A DNA stretch of 64,000 nt from Caulobacter sp. Root343. GTDB lineage: Bacteria; Pseudomonadota; Alphaproteobacteria; Caulobacterales; Caulobacteraceae. Where the stretch lies: NCBI RefSeq assembly GCF_001425745.1, contig NZ_LMDF01000001.1, positions 508,058-572,057 on the forward strand. The letters are read 5' to 3'. The notes beneath the pieces are model-generated. The model saw only the letters and a program-made list of their open reading frames with translations. It was not told where the DNA came from and made no database searches. Position numbers and translations under genes: made by a program. Of the stretch, positions 1-8,188 are shown piece after piece. Numbering within the stretch: the first letter of the stretch is position 1; every line of letters begins with the position of its first letter.

Positions 1-156
1 GGTCGAGTGGAAGGCCACGAGGGCGCGGTCGAAGCCGCCTTCCTCATGCACCCGGGCGGTCTTCTCGACATAGGCCACGTCGATCGCGGGGCCGGACGGC
101 GGATGGATCTCGGACGCGTGCTGCGTGCCGATGAAACCGATGAATTCGACGCTCAT
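1..156 (-). CDS. LLM-class flavin-dependent monooxygenase, SsuD-like (N-terminus only)
   Basis: Only the first 52 codons lie in the window; the gene runs off the left edge. The protein opens MSVEFIGFIGTQHASEIHP, which resembles the start of FMN-dependent alkanesulfonate monooxygenase-type proteins of the luciferase-like (LLM) superfamily. Members use reduced flavin and oxygen to break C-S bonds and release sulfite. A TGGAG ribosome site lies about 8 bases before the ATG. It is the last visible gene of a minus-strand series with an SsuBC-like transporter and sulfur-handling enzymes, which fits a desulfonating role. The family call rests on a short N-terminus and on context. Confidence 0.7.
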   Translation of the reverse strand, partial: MSVEFIGFIGTQHASEIHPPSGPAIDVAYVEKTARVHEEGGFDRALVAFHST

Positions 157-244
157 GTTGGGCTCCAGTCTTGTCGGGTTGAACCTTAGGGACGACCTCG
201 CCCGGCGATGAGCGAGGAGTTCTCAAGCGAGTTATGGGGAGGGC

Positions 245-886
245 TCATCGAACCCCTTCGGGCGCGGCCTCCTTGCGCAGGGCGCGGACCACGGAGGGGC
301 GGGCGAAGGCGCGGGCGGCCTTGGCGCTCCAGGCGGGATAGTTGGCGGTGTCGATCTGCCGGCGCTCGGCCCAGCGCCAGATGACCAGGGCATAGGCGTC
401 GACGGCGCTGAAGCTCTCGCCCAGCAGCCACGGACCAGGACCTTGGGCCAGTCGCTCGATATCGGTCAGGGTGCGGGCGAAGCGCGCCTCGCCGGGCGTG
501 GCCAGGGCGGCCTTCACCGTCTCGTCGTCGGCGTAGCGTTCCGGCCGGGCGATCTGGGCGAAGGCCACGTGCACGGTGCTGGCGAACCAGCTCATCACCT
601 CATAGGCCTTGGCCAGCTTCAGCGGGTCGGCCAGGGGCAACAGTTCGCTGTGCGGGTAGCGGTGGGCCAGATAGGCGAGGATCGCCAGCACCTCGGTCAC
701 CGGCTGACCGCCGACCACCAGGGTCGGTACGCGGCCGCGTGGATTGACCTTCAGGTAGTCCGGCTTGCGCTGATCGCCGGCCGCCAGGTCCAGACGGTGG
801 GCGGCATAGGGGATGTCGATCTCCTCCAACGCCACCAGCGGGGCGAGGGACGAGGCGCCGGGCGCGAAATAGAGCTGCAGGGCCAT
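245..886 (-). CDS. Glutathione S-transferase, beta-class-like
   Basis: A 213-residue protein with a thioredoxin-fold N-terminal domain (about 1-80: YFAPGASSLAP, then NPRGRVPTLVV and a TEVLAILAYLA helix) and an all-helical C-terminal domain. This is the usual length and order of bacterial GSTs. Beta-class enzymes normally carry GACSLAP with a cysteine that can form a mixed disulfide with glutathione; here the position is serine (S12), so chemistry through Ser/Tyr or a non-catalytic role is possible. It follows the rhodanese gene by 8 bases in the same operon, so it probably handles a thiol, thioether or glutathione adduct from the organosulfur pathway. The substrate is unknown. Confidence 0.85.
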   Translation of the reverse strand: MALQLYFAPGASSLAPLVALEEIDIPYAAHRLDLAAGDQRKPDYLKVNPRGRVPTLVVGGQPVTEVLAILAYLAHRYPHSELLPLADPLKLAKAYEVMSWFASTVHVAFAQIARPERYADDETVKAALATPGEARFARTLTDIERLAQGPGPWLLGESFSAVDAYALVIWRWAERRQIDTANYPAWSAKAARAFARPSVVRALRKEAAPEGVR

Positions 887-894
887 CTCGCGCC

Positions 895-2472
895 TCAGAT
901 CACGTAGAAGCCGTGCGAGCCGTCGCGGGCCAGCTGGTCGACCAGGCCGAACTCCCAGTCGAGATAGGCCTGCATGGCTTCGGCCGCGTTGTCCGTGCCC
1001 TCGTAGGGACGCTTGTAGACGTCGGTCGGGGCGTTGGCGGCGCGGGTCAGGCCCGCCTCGACGGCGCGGCCGGCGGCGATCCAGGCCTCGGTCCCGCCGG
1101 CCAGGACGCGCACGGGTCGATCTGTCAGCTCCTCCAGCTCCGGCGCGGCGAGCGCGGCTAGGACGCCGTCGGGCGAGGTCAGGACGATGGCTCGATCCTC
1201 GGGCAACTGCTCCAGGGCTTCAGCCAACTGGGCGCGGATCGCGAACCAGGCGCCGGGGACGTGGGCCTTACGGTGGCGAGGGCTGGGGGCGAGATCGACC
1301 ACCACAACGGCCTCGTCGGCGATCGCCTGGGCCAGGTCGCGCGGCGAGAGCGCCTCGACGGTCGGCAACGGCGGCGGGCGCGGCGTCCACGCGCCGGTCT
1401 CCAGCTCGCCGTCGAAGCCGCCGTCCAGGACATAGACCTCCCAGCCCAACTGAGCCAACCACGAGGCGGTCATGTCGGCGCGCGGCCCCAGGTCGTCGGC
1501 CAGCACGATGCGCCCGCCGCGTACAGGCGCGAAGACGTCGGTCTCCTGCACCAGCTGACCGCCCGGCGCGGAGCGGAAGCCCGCGAGGTGGCCGGCCGCG
1601 TATTCCTCGGGCGTGCGGACGTCGAAGCGGTAGAGGGTGCGCTTGCGATCCTGGGCCAAGTCGGCCAGCCCCTCGGCGTCGATCCGCCGAACACCGGCGC
1701 GATAGGCGACGTCGCGGGCGCGGGTGCGAGCCTCGGACAGGGTCTGCTCGCGGACCTCGGGGAACTTCCGTGATTGGCCCTGCTCGAGCGTCTGCTGAGC
1801 CAGGGTCCAGCCGATGGTGCCGTTGCGCAGGGCGAAGACGGGATTGGGCAGACCGGCGTTGACCAGCGATTGGGCGCCGATCAGGCTGCGCGTGCGGCCG
1901 GCGCAGTTGACGATGATCGTGGTCGAGGGGTCGGGGGCCAGCTCGCGAGCTCGCAGCACCAGTTCGGCGCCGGGCGTGCTGATGCCGCCCGGGATGTTCA
2001 TCACCGCGTATTCCTCGAACCGGCGGGCGTCGAGGATCACCTGGTCGGCCTGGGCGTCGATGCGGGCCTGGACCTCCTGGGCGGGCAGGGACGGGGTATG
2101 CCGCCGCGCCTCGACCAGCTCGCCGAACGCCTTGCTGTAGGAATTGACGTCCTGGAACAGCTCGTAGCCGGCGGCGCGCCAGCCGGCGAGGCCGTCCTTC
2201 AGGGCGTGGACGTTCGTGTACCCCAGGGCGGCCAGCCGCCGTCCGGCCGGCGGAACCAGGCCCTCGCCGTCGTCATAGAGGACGATCTTGGCGTCCTTGC
2301 GCGGCACGCGGTCCAGGATCTCGATCTCCAGCCGGGAGAGCGGCAGCTGCGAGGCGAACAGCGGGTGGGCCTTGGCGAAGGGGTCTTCCTCGCGAAGGTC
2401 CAGCAGGGCGATCTCGCGCCGCGCGATCAGGTCGGCCCGCACCTGCTGCGGCGTAATGTTGGGCAGGGTCAT
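895..2472 (-). CDS. Four-domain rhodanese-like sulfurtransferase
   Basis: A 525-residue protein made of four successive rhodanese (Cdc25-like) modules at roughly 5-105, 130-230, 262-360 and 375-475. Only module 2 keeps an active-site cysteine, C190 in the loop NCAGRTRS. The equivalent loops of modules 1, 3 and 4 (YDDGEG, ADDLGP, TSPDGV) have no cysteine, so three modules look structural or regulatory. Rhodaneses move sulfane sulfur from thiosulfate or persulfides to an acceptor. The start codon overlaps the stop of the upstream dioxygenase gene by 4 bases, implying translational coupling. In this cluster it probably takes sulfane sulfur from a thiol-oxidation product; that is inference. Confidence 0.9.
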   Translation of the reverse strand: MTLPNITPQQVRADLIARREIALLDLREEDPFAKAHPLFASQLPLSRLEIEILDRVPRKDAKIVLYDDGEGLVPPAGRRLAALGYTNVHALKDGLAGWRAAGYELFQDVNSYSKAFGELVEARRHTPSLPAQEVQARIDAQADQVILDARRFEEYAVMNIPGGISTPGAELVLRARELAPDPSTTIIVNCAGRTRSLIGAQSLVNAGLPNPVFALRNGTIGWTLAQQTLEQGQSRKFPEVREQTLSEARTRARDVAYRAGVRRIDAEGLADLAQDRKRTLYRFDVRTPEEYAAGHLAGFRSAPGGQLVQETDVFAPVRGGRIVLADDLGPRADMTASWLAQLGWEVYVLDGGFDGELETGAWTPRPPPLPTVEALSPRDLAQAIADEAVVVVDLAPSPRHRKAHVPGAWFAIRAQLAEALEQLPEDRAIVLTSPDGVLAALAAPELEELTDRPVRVLAGGTEAWIAAGRAVEAGLTRAANAPTDVYKRPYEGTDNAAEAMQAYLDWEFGLVDQLARDGSHGFYVI

Positions 2473-3080
2473 TCGGCGGCTCCATAGGCCAGGGCGCTGG
2501 CGCGATCGAACAGGAGGGGCGGCGGGACGGCGGCGTAGCCGGACACGAACGGCTTGGGCCGCCCCTCGGCGTCGTAGGTGGCGCGGCGCACCGTACCGAT
2601 GTCGGCGCCATAGACGTGGATGCTGATCGACACGCGGTCGTCGAAGGCGTTGGCGACGCGGTGGATGTCGCCTACCGTCGGCGAGACCGCCTCGACCTCG
2701 CCGGGTTCGAGCCGGTGGACCTCGCCGGTCGCCGCCAGGGTGTCGCCACGCTGCTCGTAGCGCTGCGACAGCTCGGCGCCACGCAGCACGCCGACCAGGC
2801 CCCAGACGGTATGGTCGTGGACGGGCGTCGCCTGGCCCGGCCCCCAGACGAAGCTGACCACAGAGGAGCGGCCGGCCGGGTCGCGGTGCAGCAGGTACTG
2901 CTGGTAGCGCGTCGGGTCGGGTCGGCTCTGGGCTTCCGGCAGCCAGTCGTCGACCGAGACAAGTTGCGCAAGCAAAGCGCCGCCCTCGCGCAGGATCACG
3001 GCCTCGTCGCCGGTCTGGTCCAGCAGGTCGGAAAGGTCGGCGACGAAGTCGGAGAGGCGGTGAGGGCGGTGCTGGCTCAT
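2469..3080 (-). CDS. Cysteine dioxygenase-family (cupin) thiol dioxygenase
   Basis: A 203-residue cupin protein with the mononuclear iron site of thiol dioxygenases: the pair H88/H90 in TPVHDHTVWG and a third histidine H140 in GDIHRV. Family members add O2 to cysteine, 3-mercaptopropionate or related thiols to give sulfinates. The length matches bacterial CDO_I proteins. The gene follows the TBDR gene after 4 bases and overlaps the rhodanese gene by 4 (ATGA), so thiol oxidation and persulfide handling are likely coupled. Whether the substrate is cysteine or another mercapto acid cannot be told from sequence. Confidence 0.87.
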   Translation of the reverse strand: MSQHRPHRLSDFVADLSDLLDQTGDEAVILREGGALLAQLVSVDDWLPEAQSRPDPTRYQQYLLHRDPAGRSSVVSFVWGPGQATPVHDHTVWGLVGVLRGAELSQRYEQRGDTLAATGEVHRLEPGEVEAVSPTVGDIHRVANAFDDRVSISIHVYGADIGTVRRATYDAEGRPKPFVSGYAAVPPPLLFDRASALAYGAAE

Positions 3081-3084
3081 CGGA

Positions 3085-5253
3085 TCACAGCGCGTATTTT
3101 AGGGTGACGAGGAAGGTCCGGGGATCGGGGTAGTTGCGGTAGAAGACCCCCGTGGCCGGCGTGTAGGTGGCGCTGACCGGCTTGTCGGACTTGAGCAGGT
3201 TGCGGCCCGACAGCTGCACGGCCCAGTGCGGGTCCGGAGCGGTCCAGGTGATGGAGCCGTTCAGGAAGCCCTGGCTTGGCGCCTCGTCCTGCGGGCGTTG
3301 CAGCGCGTTGAAGTAGGTCTTGCTCTGCCACTGGGCGTTCAGGCCGAGGCGGACGCTGCCGGGAATTTCAACGGGAACGTCGTAGGTCAGGCCGCCCGAC
3401 AGGTTCCAGCGCGGCGAGTTCAGCAGGCGATGGCCGTCGGCGTTGACGCCCACGCCGCCGGCGTTGCGGTACTTGTCGTAGACGGCGAACAGGTAGCCGA
3501 CCGAGGCCTGCAGCCCGAGCCGCTCGGTCGGGCGCACGTCACTCTCCAGCTCGACGCCATAGGTGTGGGCCTTGCCGGCGTTGCCGCGGATCGAATTGCC
3601 GGGATAGGCCGGGTCGCTGTAGCTGACCTGCAAGTCCTTGTAGTCGTTGTAGAACACCGCCAGGTTCAGCCGCGCGCGGCGGTCGAACAGCTCGGTCTTC
3701 AGTCCAGTCTCGTAGCTGTCGACGTTTTCCGGCGCGAACGGGCGGGTGGCCAGGTCCAGGCGGGTGGCGCGGTTGTCGAAGCCGCCCGACTTGAAGCCCT
3801 TCGACCAGGTCACGTACTGCAGGACGTCGTCGCTCCACTGGTACTGGGCCGAGACCTTGGGCGTGATCGCCGAGAAGGTCTTGTCGGCCTGGCCGGCGAT
3901 CGACTGGCCGACGACCTGGCCGGCCAGGTTCAGCACCTTGTTGTCGAAGACGAAGTCCTTTTCCTCATTGGTCCAGCGCAGGCCGCCGGTCAGGGAGAGG
4001 CGGTCGGTCGCCTTCCAGGTCGCCTCGCCGAACACGGCATAGGCGTTGGTGTTGGTGATGTTATGGGCGCGAGCGAAGCCGTAGTTGGTCGGGGTGACCA
4101 CCGGATCGGTCGGCAGGGTGTTGCGGCGGCTGTAGCCGTCGCGCTGCACGAAGAACCGCTCGTGCAGATAAAACAGGCCGCTGGTGAAGGTGACGTCGCC
4201 GAACTCGCCGTTCAGCTGCAGTTCCTGGGTGACGTACTGATCGTTGTAGTGGATCAGGTTCTTCTGGATCAGCGCCGCCTCGCCGTCATTGTCGTAGGCG
4301 ACGGGATTGAGGTTGAAGCCGCCATAGGCGGTGATCGACTTCAGCTTCAGCTGGTCCGAGAGCTCATACTGGACGCGTAGTGAGCCGCTGATCTGGTCGA
4401 GGTCCTGGACCGGTTCGACCTCGGAATAGGAGCGGTCGTCGCGGAACGCGCCGCCGGGTTGGTTCACGGGCACGTAGCTGCGGGTGTCGCTGCGGTCGCG
4501 CAGGGCGTTGATCGTCAGCAGGGCGTCCAGGCGATCGGTCGGCGTCCAGCGCAGCTTGGCGCGGAAGGCGTCCAGGTCGATGCGGTTGACGTCGTGGTTC
4601 AGCGTCGGATCGAAGGTGACCCCGTCGCGCCTGTGATGGATGTACGAGAGGCTGCCCGACAGCTTGTCGGTCACCAGCGGCCCCTCGATCAGGGCGCGGA
4701 CATCGACGGCGCCGTAATTTCCCAATCCCACTTCCGCCTTGGCGCGCAGGCTTTGGCCAGGATCGCGGGTGATGATCCGCAGGGCGCCGGCGCTGGAGTT
4801 GCGGCCATAGAGCGTGCCTTGCGGACCGCGCAGCACTTCGATCCGCTCCAGGTCGTTGAACTCGACCATCGAGCCGATCTGGCGGGGCGCGTAGACATCG
4901 TCGACATAGACGGCGACCACCGGTTCCTGGATCGGGTCGGCCTCGCCGACGCCGCGCAGGGCGTAGGTCTGGGTGGTGTGGCTGATCGTGACCCGGCTGA
5001 TGCTGAGGTTGGGGATCTGGCCCGACAGGTCGCGGATGCTGTCGATCTTGCGGTCGGCCAAGACCTGCTGGCTGAACGCCGAAATGGCGATGGCGGTCTT
5101 CTGCAGGTCGGTGGCGCGGCGCTCGGCGGTGACCACCACCTGTTCGATAGCGGGGGCGTCCGCCTCGGGCGCCGGCTCGGCGGCCTGCGCCGCGCCGGCG
5201 ATCGCCAGGGCGGAGCTGAAGAGCAACAGGTCGCGCGAATGAAGTCTAGGCAT
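3085..5253 (-). CDS. TonB-dependent outer-membrane receptor of the organosulfur cluster
   Basis: A 722-residue receptor with a cleavable signal peptide (residues 1-24, ending AQAAE), then a TonB-box-like segment EQVVVTAERR at about 37, a plug domain (IRDLSGQIPNLSISR, AVYVDDVYAPR, LRGPQGTLYGRNSSAGAL) and a C-terminal 22-strand barrel ending in an aromatic/leucine residue (VTLKYAL). It lacks an STN signalling domain, so it probably does not report to a sigma factor. It heads the block TBDR-dioxygenase-rhodanese-GST and has its own 125-base AT-rich leader. Context suggests active import of an organosulfur compound; the ligand is unknown. Confidence 0.93.
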   Translation of the reverse strand: MPRLHSRDLLLFSSALAIAGAAQAAEPAPEADAPAIEQVVVTAERRATDLQKTAIAISAFSQQVLADRKIDSIRDLSGQIPNLSISRVTISHTTQTYALRGVGEADPIQEPVVAVYVDDVYAPRQIGSMVEFNDLERIEVLRGPQGTLYGRNSSAGALRIITRDPGQSLRAKAEVGLGNYGAVDVRALIEGPLVTDKLSGSLSYIHHRRDGVTFDPTLNHDVNRIDLDAFRAKLRWTPTDRLDALLTINALRDRSDTRSYVPVNQPGGAFRDDRSYSEVEPVQDLDQISGSLRVQYELSDQLKLKSITAYGGFNLNPVAYDNDGEAALIQKNLIHYNDQYVTQELQLNGEFGDVTFTSGLFYLHERFFVQRDGYSRRNTLPTDPVVTPTNYGFARAHNITNTNAYAVFGEATWKATDRLSLTGGLRWTNEEKDFVFDNKVLNLAGQVVGQSIAGQADKTFSAITPKVSAQYQWSDDVLQYVTWSKGFKSGGFDNRATRLDLATRPFAPENVDSYETGLKTELFDRRARLNLAVFYNDYKDLQVSYSDPAYPGNSIRGNAGKAHTYGVELESDVRPTERLGLQASVGYLFAVYDKYRNAGGVGVNADGHRLLNSPRWNLSGGLTYDVPVEIPGSVRLGLNAQWQSKTYFNALQRPQDEAPSQGFLNGSITWTAPDPHWAVQLSGRNLLKSDKPVSATYTPATGVFYRNYPDPRTFLVTLKYAL

Positions 5254-5378
5254 TCAATCTATCCCCTATTTATTAGGTAGGGATTTCGCATCCGCGCTAT
5301 CTGTTCTCAACGAATATAAAATCCAGAAGTCGATAGTTTTACTGATATTTGCGTAGCTGAACGTCTATATTCGAGTGT
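5254..5378 (-). promoter_or_regulatory. AT-rich leader and probable promoter of the TBDR block
   Basis: This 125-base gap is the longest in the minus-strand cluster and far more AT-rich than its surroundings, so a separate promoter for the TBDR block is likely. Around 5262-5283 an imperfect dyad (TCCCCTA / TAGGTAGGGA on the plus strand) overlaps the ribosome-binding region GGGGATAG of the TBDR. It could be an operator or an mRNA structure gating translation. No clear -35/-10 pair can be assigned. Confidence 0.45.
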
Positions 5379-6383
5379 CTAATTGATCTTCAGAAACGAT
5401 GTCAGGCGGTCGTCCCAGAGGGATTTGACCTGAACCGCGCCGGGAATGACTTTGGCGGCCGCGAAGGTGTCGGCTACCGCCTGCTGCGAGGCGATGGCCG
5501 TGTCGCTGACCGGCTCGAGGAGGAAAGGCGAGCTGCGCTCGTGGAATTCCTGCTCGTAATAGGCCTGCTTGACGCCGGTGGCCTGGGTGCGGACCTTGGC
5601 CCAGCGGGTCCCGTCGGCATTGATCCAGTCGAAGACGCGCTTGTAGCGCTGGACATAGTCGCCGATCGCCTGGAGCCGTTGCGGATCGTCCAAGGCGTCC
5701 TTTGCCGCAGTGATCAGGTAGTTGCCCGAGAGGATCCCTTGGGCGGTGGTCAGCACCCGCGCCCCGGCCTCACGGGCCTGGTAGACGATGACGCCGTAGA
5801 TGATCCAGGCGTCCAGCGCGCCGCTCTGGAAGGCGGCCAAGCCGTCCTGGGGGCTCAGCGCCACCGGCGTGATGTCGGTCCAGGCCAGGCCGGCCTTGTC
5901 CAGCAGTCGCAGCAGGATGTAGTGCGAGGTGGTGGCCTTCACATAGCCGACCCGCTTGCCCCTCAGTTGGGCGAAGTCCTGGACCGCGGAGCCCTTCGGG
6001 ACCAGAACCACCTGGTTGTTCACGTCACCGCGTAGCACCCCGACGACGCGGAGCTGATTGCCCGGATGGCCGGCCACGAAGATCGGCGGGATCTCGCTCA
6101 TGCCGCCGAAGTCCAGCGCCCGGGCGTTGATCGCCTCGGCGATCAGGTTGCCGCCGGCGAACTGGGTGCGCGCCAGCTTGTAGGGCGGAACCTGGATTCC
6201 CGCCTGGTCGAAGAAGCTCTCGGGATTGCCGCGATAGGTGGCGACCCGCAGCGTCAGGTTGGAGAGATCGTCGGGCTTGCCATCCACTTGGGGCGAGCAC
6301 GCCGTCAGGCCGGCCATGGAGAGGCCGGCGATCGACAGGCCGCCGACCATCAGGTCGCGCCTAGAAAAGGAAAAGCCGGTCAT
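5379..6383 (-). CDS. ABC transporter substrate-binding protein, SsuA/NMT1-like, Tat lipoprotein
   Basis: A 334-residue periplasmic binding protein. The N-terminus has a Tat motif (SRRDLM) followed by a hydrophobic stretch and a lipobox LTAC, so it is probably exported folded and lipid-anchored. The body has the NMT1/SsuA pattern: LRVATYRGNPESF, a helix around KRVGYVKATTSHYILL and ALSPQDGLAAFQSGALDAWIIY near the ligand hinge. Members bind sulfonates, sulfate esters, taurine or thiamine precursors. The start overlaps the stop of the aldolase gene, and the cognate permease and ATPase are encoded upstream in the same operon, separated by three enzyme genes. Confidence 0.88.
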   Translation of the reverse strand: MTGFSFSRRDLMVGGLSIAGLSMAGLTACSPQVDGKPDDLSNLTLRVATYRGNPESFFDQAGIQVPPYKLARTQFAGGNLIAEAINARALDFGGMSEIPPIFVAGHPGNQLRVVGVLRGDVNNQVVLVPKGSAVQDFAQLRGKRVGYVKATTSHYILLRLLDKAGLAWTDITPVALSPQDGLAAFQSGALDAWIIYGVIVYQAREAGARVLTTAQGILSGNYLITAAKDALDDPQRLQAIGDYVQRYKRVFDWINADGTRWAKVRTQATGVKQAYYEQEFHERSSPFLLEPVSDTAIASQQAVADTFAAAKVIPGAVQVKSLWDDRLTSFLKIN

Positions 6384-7225
6384 CAGTCGAACAGGTCCGG
6401 CTCTTCTTCGGTGACGACGTCCCAGTACGGCTGGAAGGCCCAGAGACCGCCGGCCTCGCTGCCGACCTGGCCGGCGGTGTGCTTGGCCACCTCGGGCGGC
6501 ATCGGCTTGGTCGGACCGGCCGCCTCGGCCAGCAGCTGGGTCTGGCAGGCGTTCTCCAGGGCCAGGTAGCGCCAGACGGCGGCCTCGACCGAGTGGCCGA
6601 CGGTGAGGATGCCGTGGTTCTGCAGGATCACCGCCTTCTTGGGCCCTAGCGCCTTGGCGATCTTCTGGCCCTCGCTGGCGTCGAGCACGACGCCGGAGAA
6701 TTCCTCGAACAGGGCGTGGTCCTCGTAGAAGGCGGCCGAGTCCTGGGTCAGCGGATCCAGCAGGCGACCCAGGGCCGACCAGGCCTTGCCGTACAGCGAG
6801 TGCGAATGGGCGGCGGCGACCACGTCGGGTCGCGCCTCGTGCAGCTGGGAATGGATAGCGAAGGCGGCGCGGTTCAGGCGCGGCGGGACCTTGGCCGGCG
6901 GCTCGACGATGCGGCCGTCATGGCTGACCAGCATCAGGTCCGAGACCTTGATGCGCGAGAAGTGGACGCCGAACGGATTGACCCAGAAATGGTCGGTCAG
7001 CTCCGGATCGCGGGCGGTGATGTGGCCGGCCCCGCCCATGTCGAAGCCATGGCGGCCGAACAGGCGATAGGACGCGGCCAGGCGCTGCTTGCGGTAGAGG
7101 CGTTCCAGCTCGATCGTCGGCTGGCGCGGGATCTCGCGGGTCCCGAACGCGGGAAGCACGGTCTCGATCTTGGCGGGATGCGGCGCGGCCGGAGCGAAAC
7201 CCCGGGCCGAAGGATAGGCGGTCAT
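6383..7225 (-). CDS. Class II aldolase/adducin-family protein
   Basis: A 280-residue protein with the class II aldolase/adducin fold. Visible landmarks are the metal-binding pair in AAHSHSLYGKAW (HxH), ARDPELTDHFWVNPFG and the late NHGILTVG segment carrying a third histidine. Family members cleave or epimerise phosphorylated sugars, but many such proteins in catabolic clusters act on unphosphorylated hydroxy acids. The stop overlaps the start of the binding-protein gene and the start lies 12 bases after the dehydrogenase gene. With the neighbouring 2-hydroxyacid dehydrogenase it could process the carbon skeleton left after sulfur removal; this is inferred. Confidence 0.85.
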   Translation of the reverse strand: MTAYPSARGFAPAAPHPAKIETVLPAFGTREIPRQPTIELERLYRKQRLAASYRLFGRHGFDMGGAGHITARDPELTDHFWVNPFGVHFSRIKVSDLMLVSHDGRIVEPPAKVPPRLNRAAFAIHSQLHEARPDVVAAAHSHSLYGKAWSALGRLLDPLTQDSAAFYEDHALFEEFSGVVLDASEGQKIAKALGPKKAVILQNHGILTVGHSVEAAVWRYLALENACQTQLLAEAAGPTKPMPPEVAKHTAGQVGSEAGGLWAFQPYWDVVTEEEPDLFD

Positions 7226-7237
7226 GGCGGGTGTCCT

Positions 7238-8188
7238 TCAGTAGCCGCGCGACAGGTCGACGACGTCGGCCAGGGGCGCGCCGGACCGGAAGCGGGCGAG
7301 GTTCTCGGCGAACTGGGTCGCCAGGTTGATGCGGGTGTCGGGCGTGTGCACCGAGGTGTGCGGCGACAGGCGCACCTTGGGGTGGACGTAGAACGGATGG
7401 CCCTCAGGCAGGGGCTCGGGGAAGGTGACGTCCAGGCTGGCGCGGCCGACCCGGCCCTCGTCCAGCGCCGCCAGCAGGGCCTCGTCGTCGATCAGGGCCC
7501 CGCGGGCGATGTTGATCAGGTGCAGGCCGGGCTTGGCGTGCAGCAGCAGGTCGCGGTTGACGATCCGCTCGGTCTGCGGCGTCGCCGGCGCGGCCAGCAC
7601 GACGTGGTCGCTGCGCTCGAACAGGGTCTTGAGATCGGCGACCCGTTCGACGCCCGCGACCGGGATCGGCGCGTCCGAGCGGCGGACGGCTAGGACGTTG
7701 ATCCCCAAGGCCTGGGCGCGCGGCGCCAGGGCCTCGCCGATCGCGCCGAAGCCCACCAGGCCCAGGGTCGAGCCGGCGACCAGCTTCAGCTGTCGCGGGG
7801 CCCAGTGCGAGGCCTGGTCGATCCAGATGTCGGGCAGCCGCTTGGCCTCGACCAGGATCGCGGCCAGGGCGAACTCGGCCAGGGCGACGGCGGACGAGCC
7901 GCGCGCCGAGGTGACGACCGGGCCCTCGAACAGCCAGTCCGGATAGAAGTCGATGCCGACCGACACCAGCTGCACCCAGCGCACGTCGAACGGCCAGCCG
8001 GGCGGCGGCTGCCCGGGCAGAATGCCGCCCGCCTTGCGGAACGGCGCGGCGACCAGGACCCTGGCCTTGGGCGGCAGGGGCGCGGCAAGGCCGGGCGGCA
8101 CGGCGACGATATCGGCATCGGCGACGTGCTGGGCGAAGACGCTGTTGAACACGTCGGGCAACTGGCTGGCGACGACGATACGGCTCAT
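7238..8188 (-). CDS. D-2-hydroxyacid dehydrogenase (NAD-binding)
   Basis: A 316-residue protein. The start ATG at 8188 was chosen because it overlaps the previous stop (ATGA) and the protein then opens MSRIVVASQLPDVF; a longer in-frame extension has no family support. The Rossmann motif GLVGFGAIG is followed by the catalytic arginine in NIARGALIDDEALL, a glutamate in FPEPLPEGHPF and the catalytic histidine in LSPHTSVHT. This is the full D-isomer-specific 2-hydroxyacid dehydrogenase set, which interconverts 2-oxo and D-2-hydroxy acids. It lies mid-operon between the oxidoreductase and aldolase genes. Confidence 0.9.
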   Translation of the reverse strand: MSRIVVASQLPDVFNSVFAQHVADADIVAVPPGLAAPLPPKARVLVAAPFRKAGGILPGQPPPGWPFDVRWVQLVSVGIDFYPDWLFEGPVVTSARGSSAVALAEFALAAILVEAKRLPDIWIDQASHWAPRQLKLVAGSTLGLVGFGAIGEALAPRAQALGINVLAVRRSDAPIPVAGVERVADLKTLFERSDHVVLAAPATPQTERIVNRDLLLHAKPGLHLINIARGALIDDEALLAALDEGRVGRASLDVTFPEPLPEGHPFYVHPKVRLSPHTSVHTPDTRINLATQFAENLARFRSGAPLADVVDLSRGY

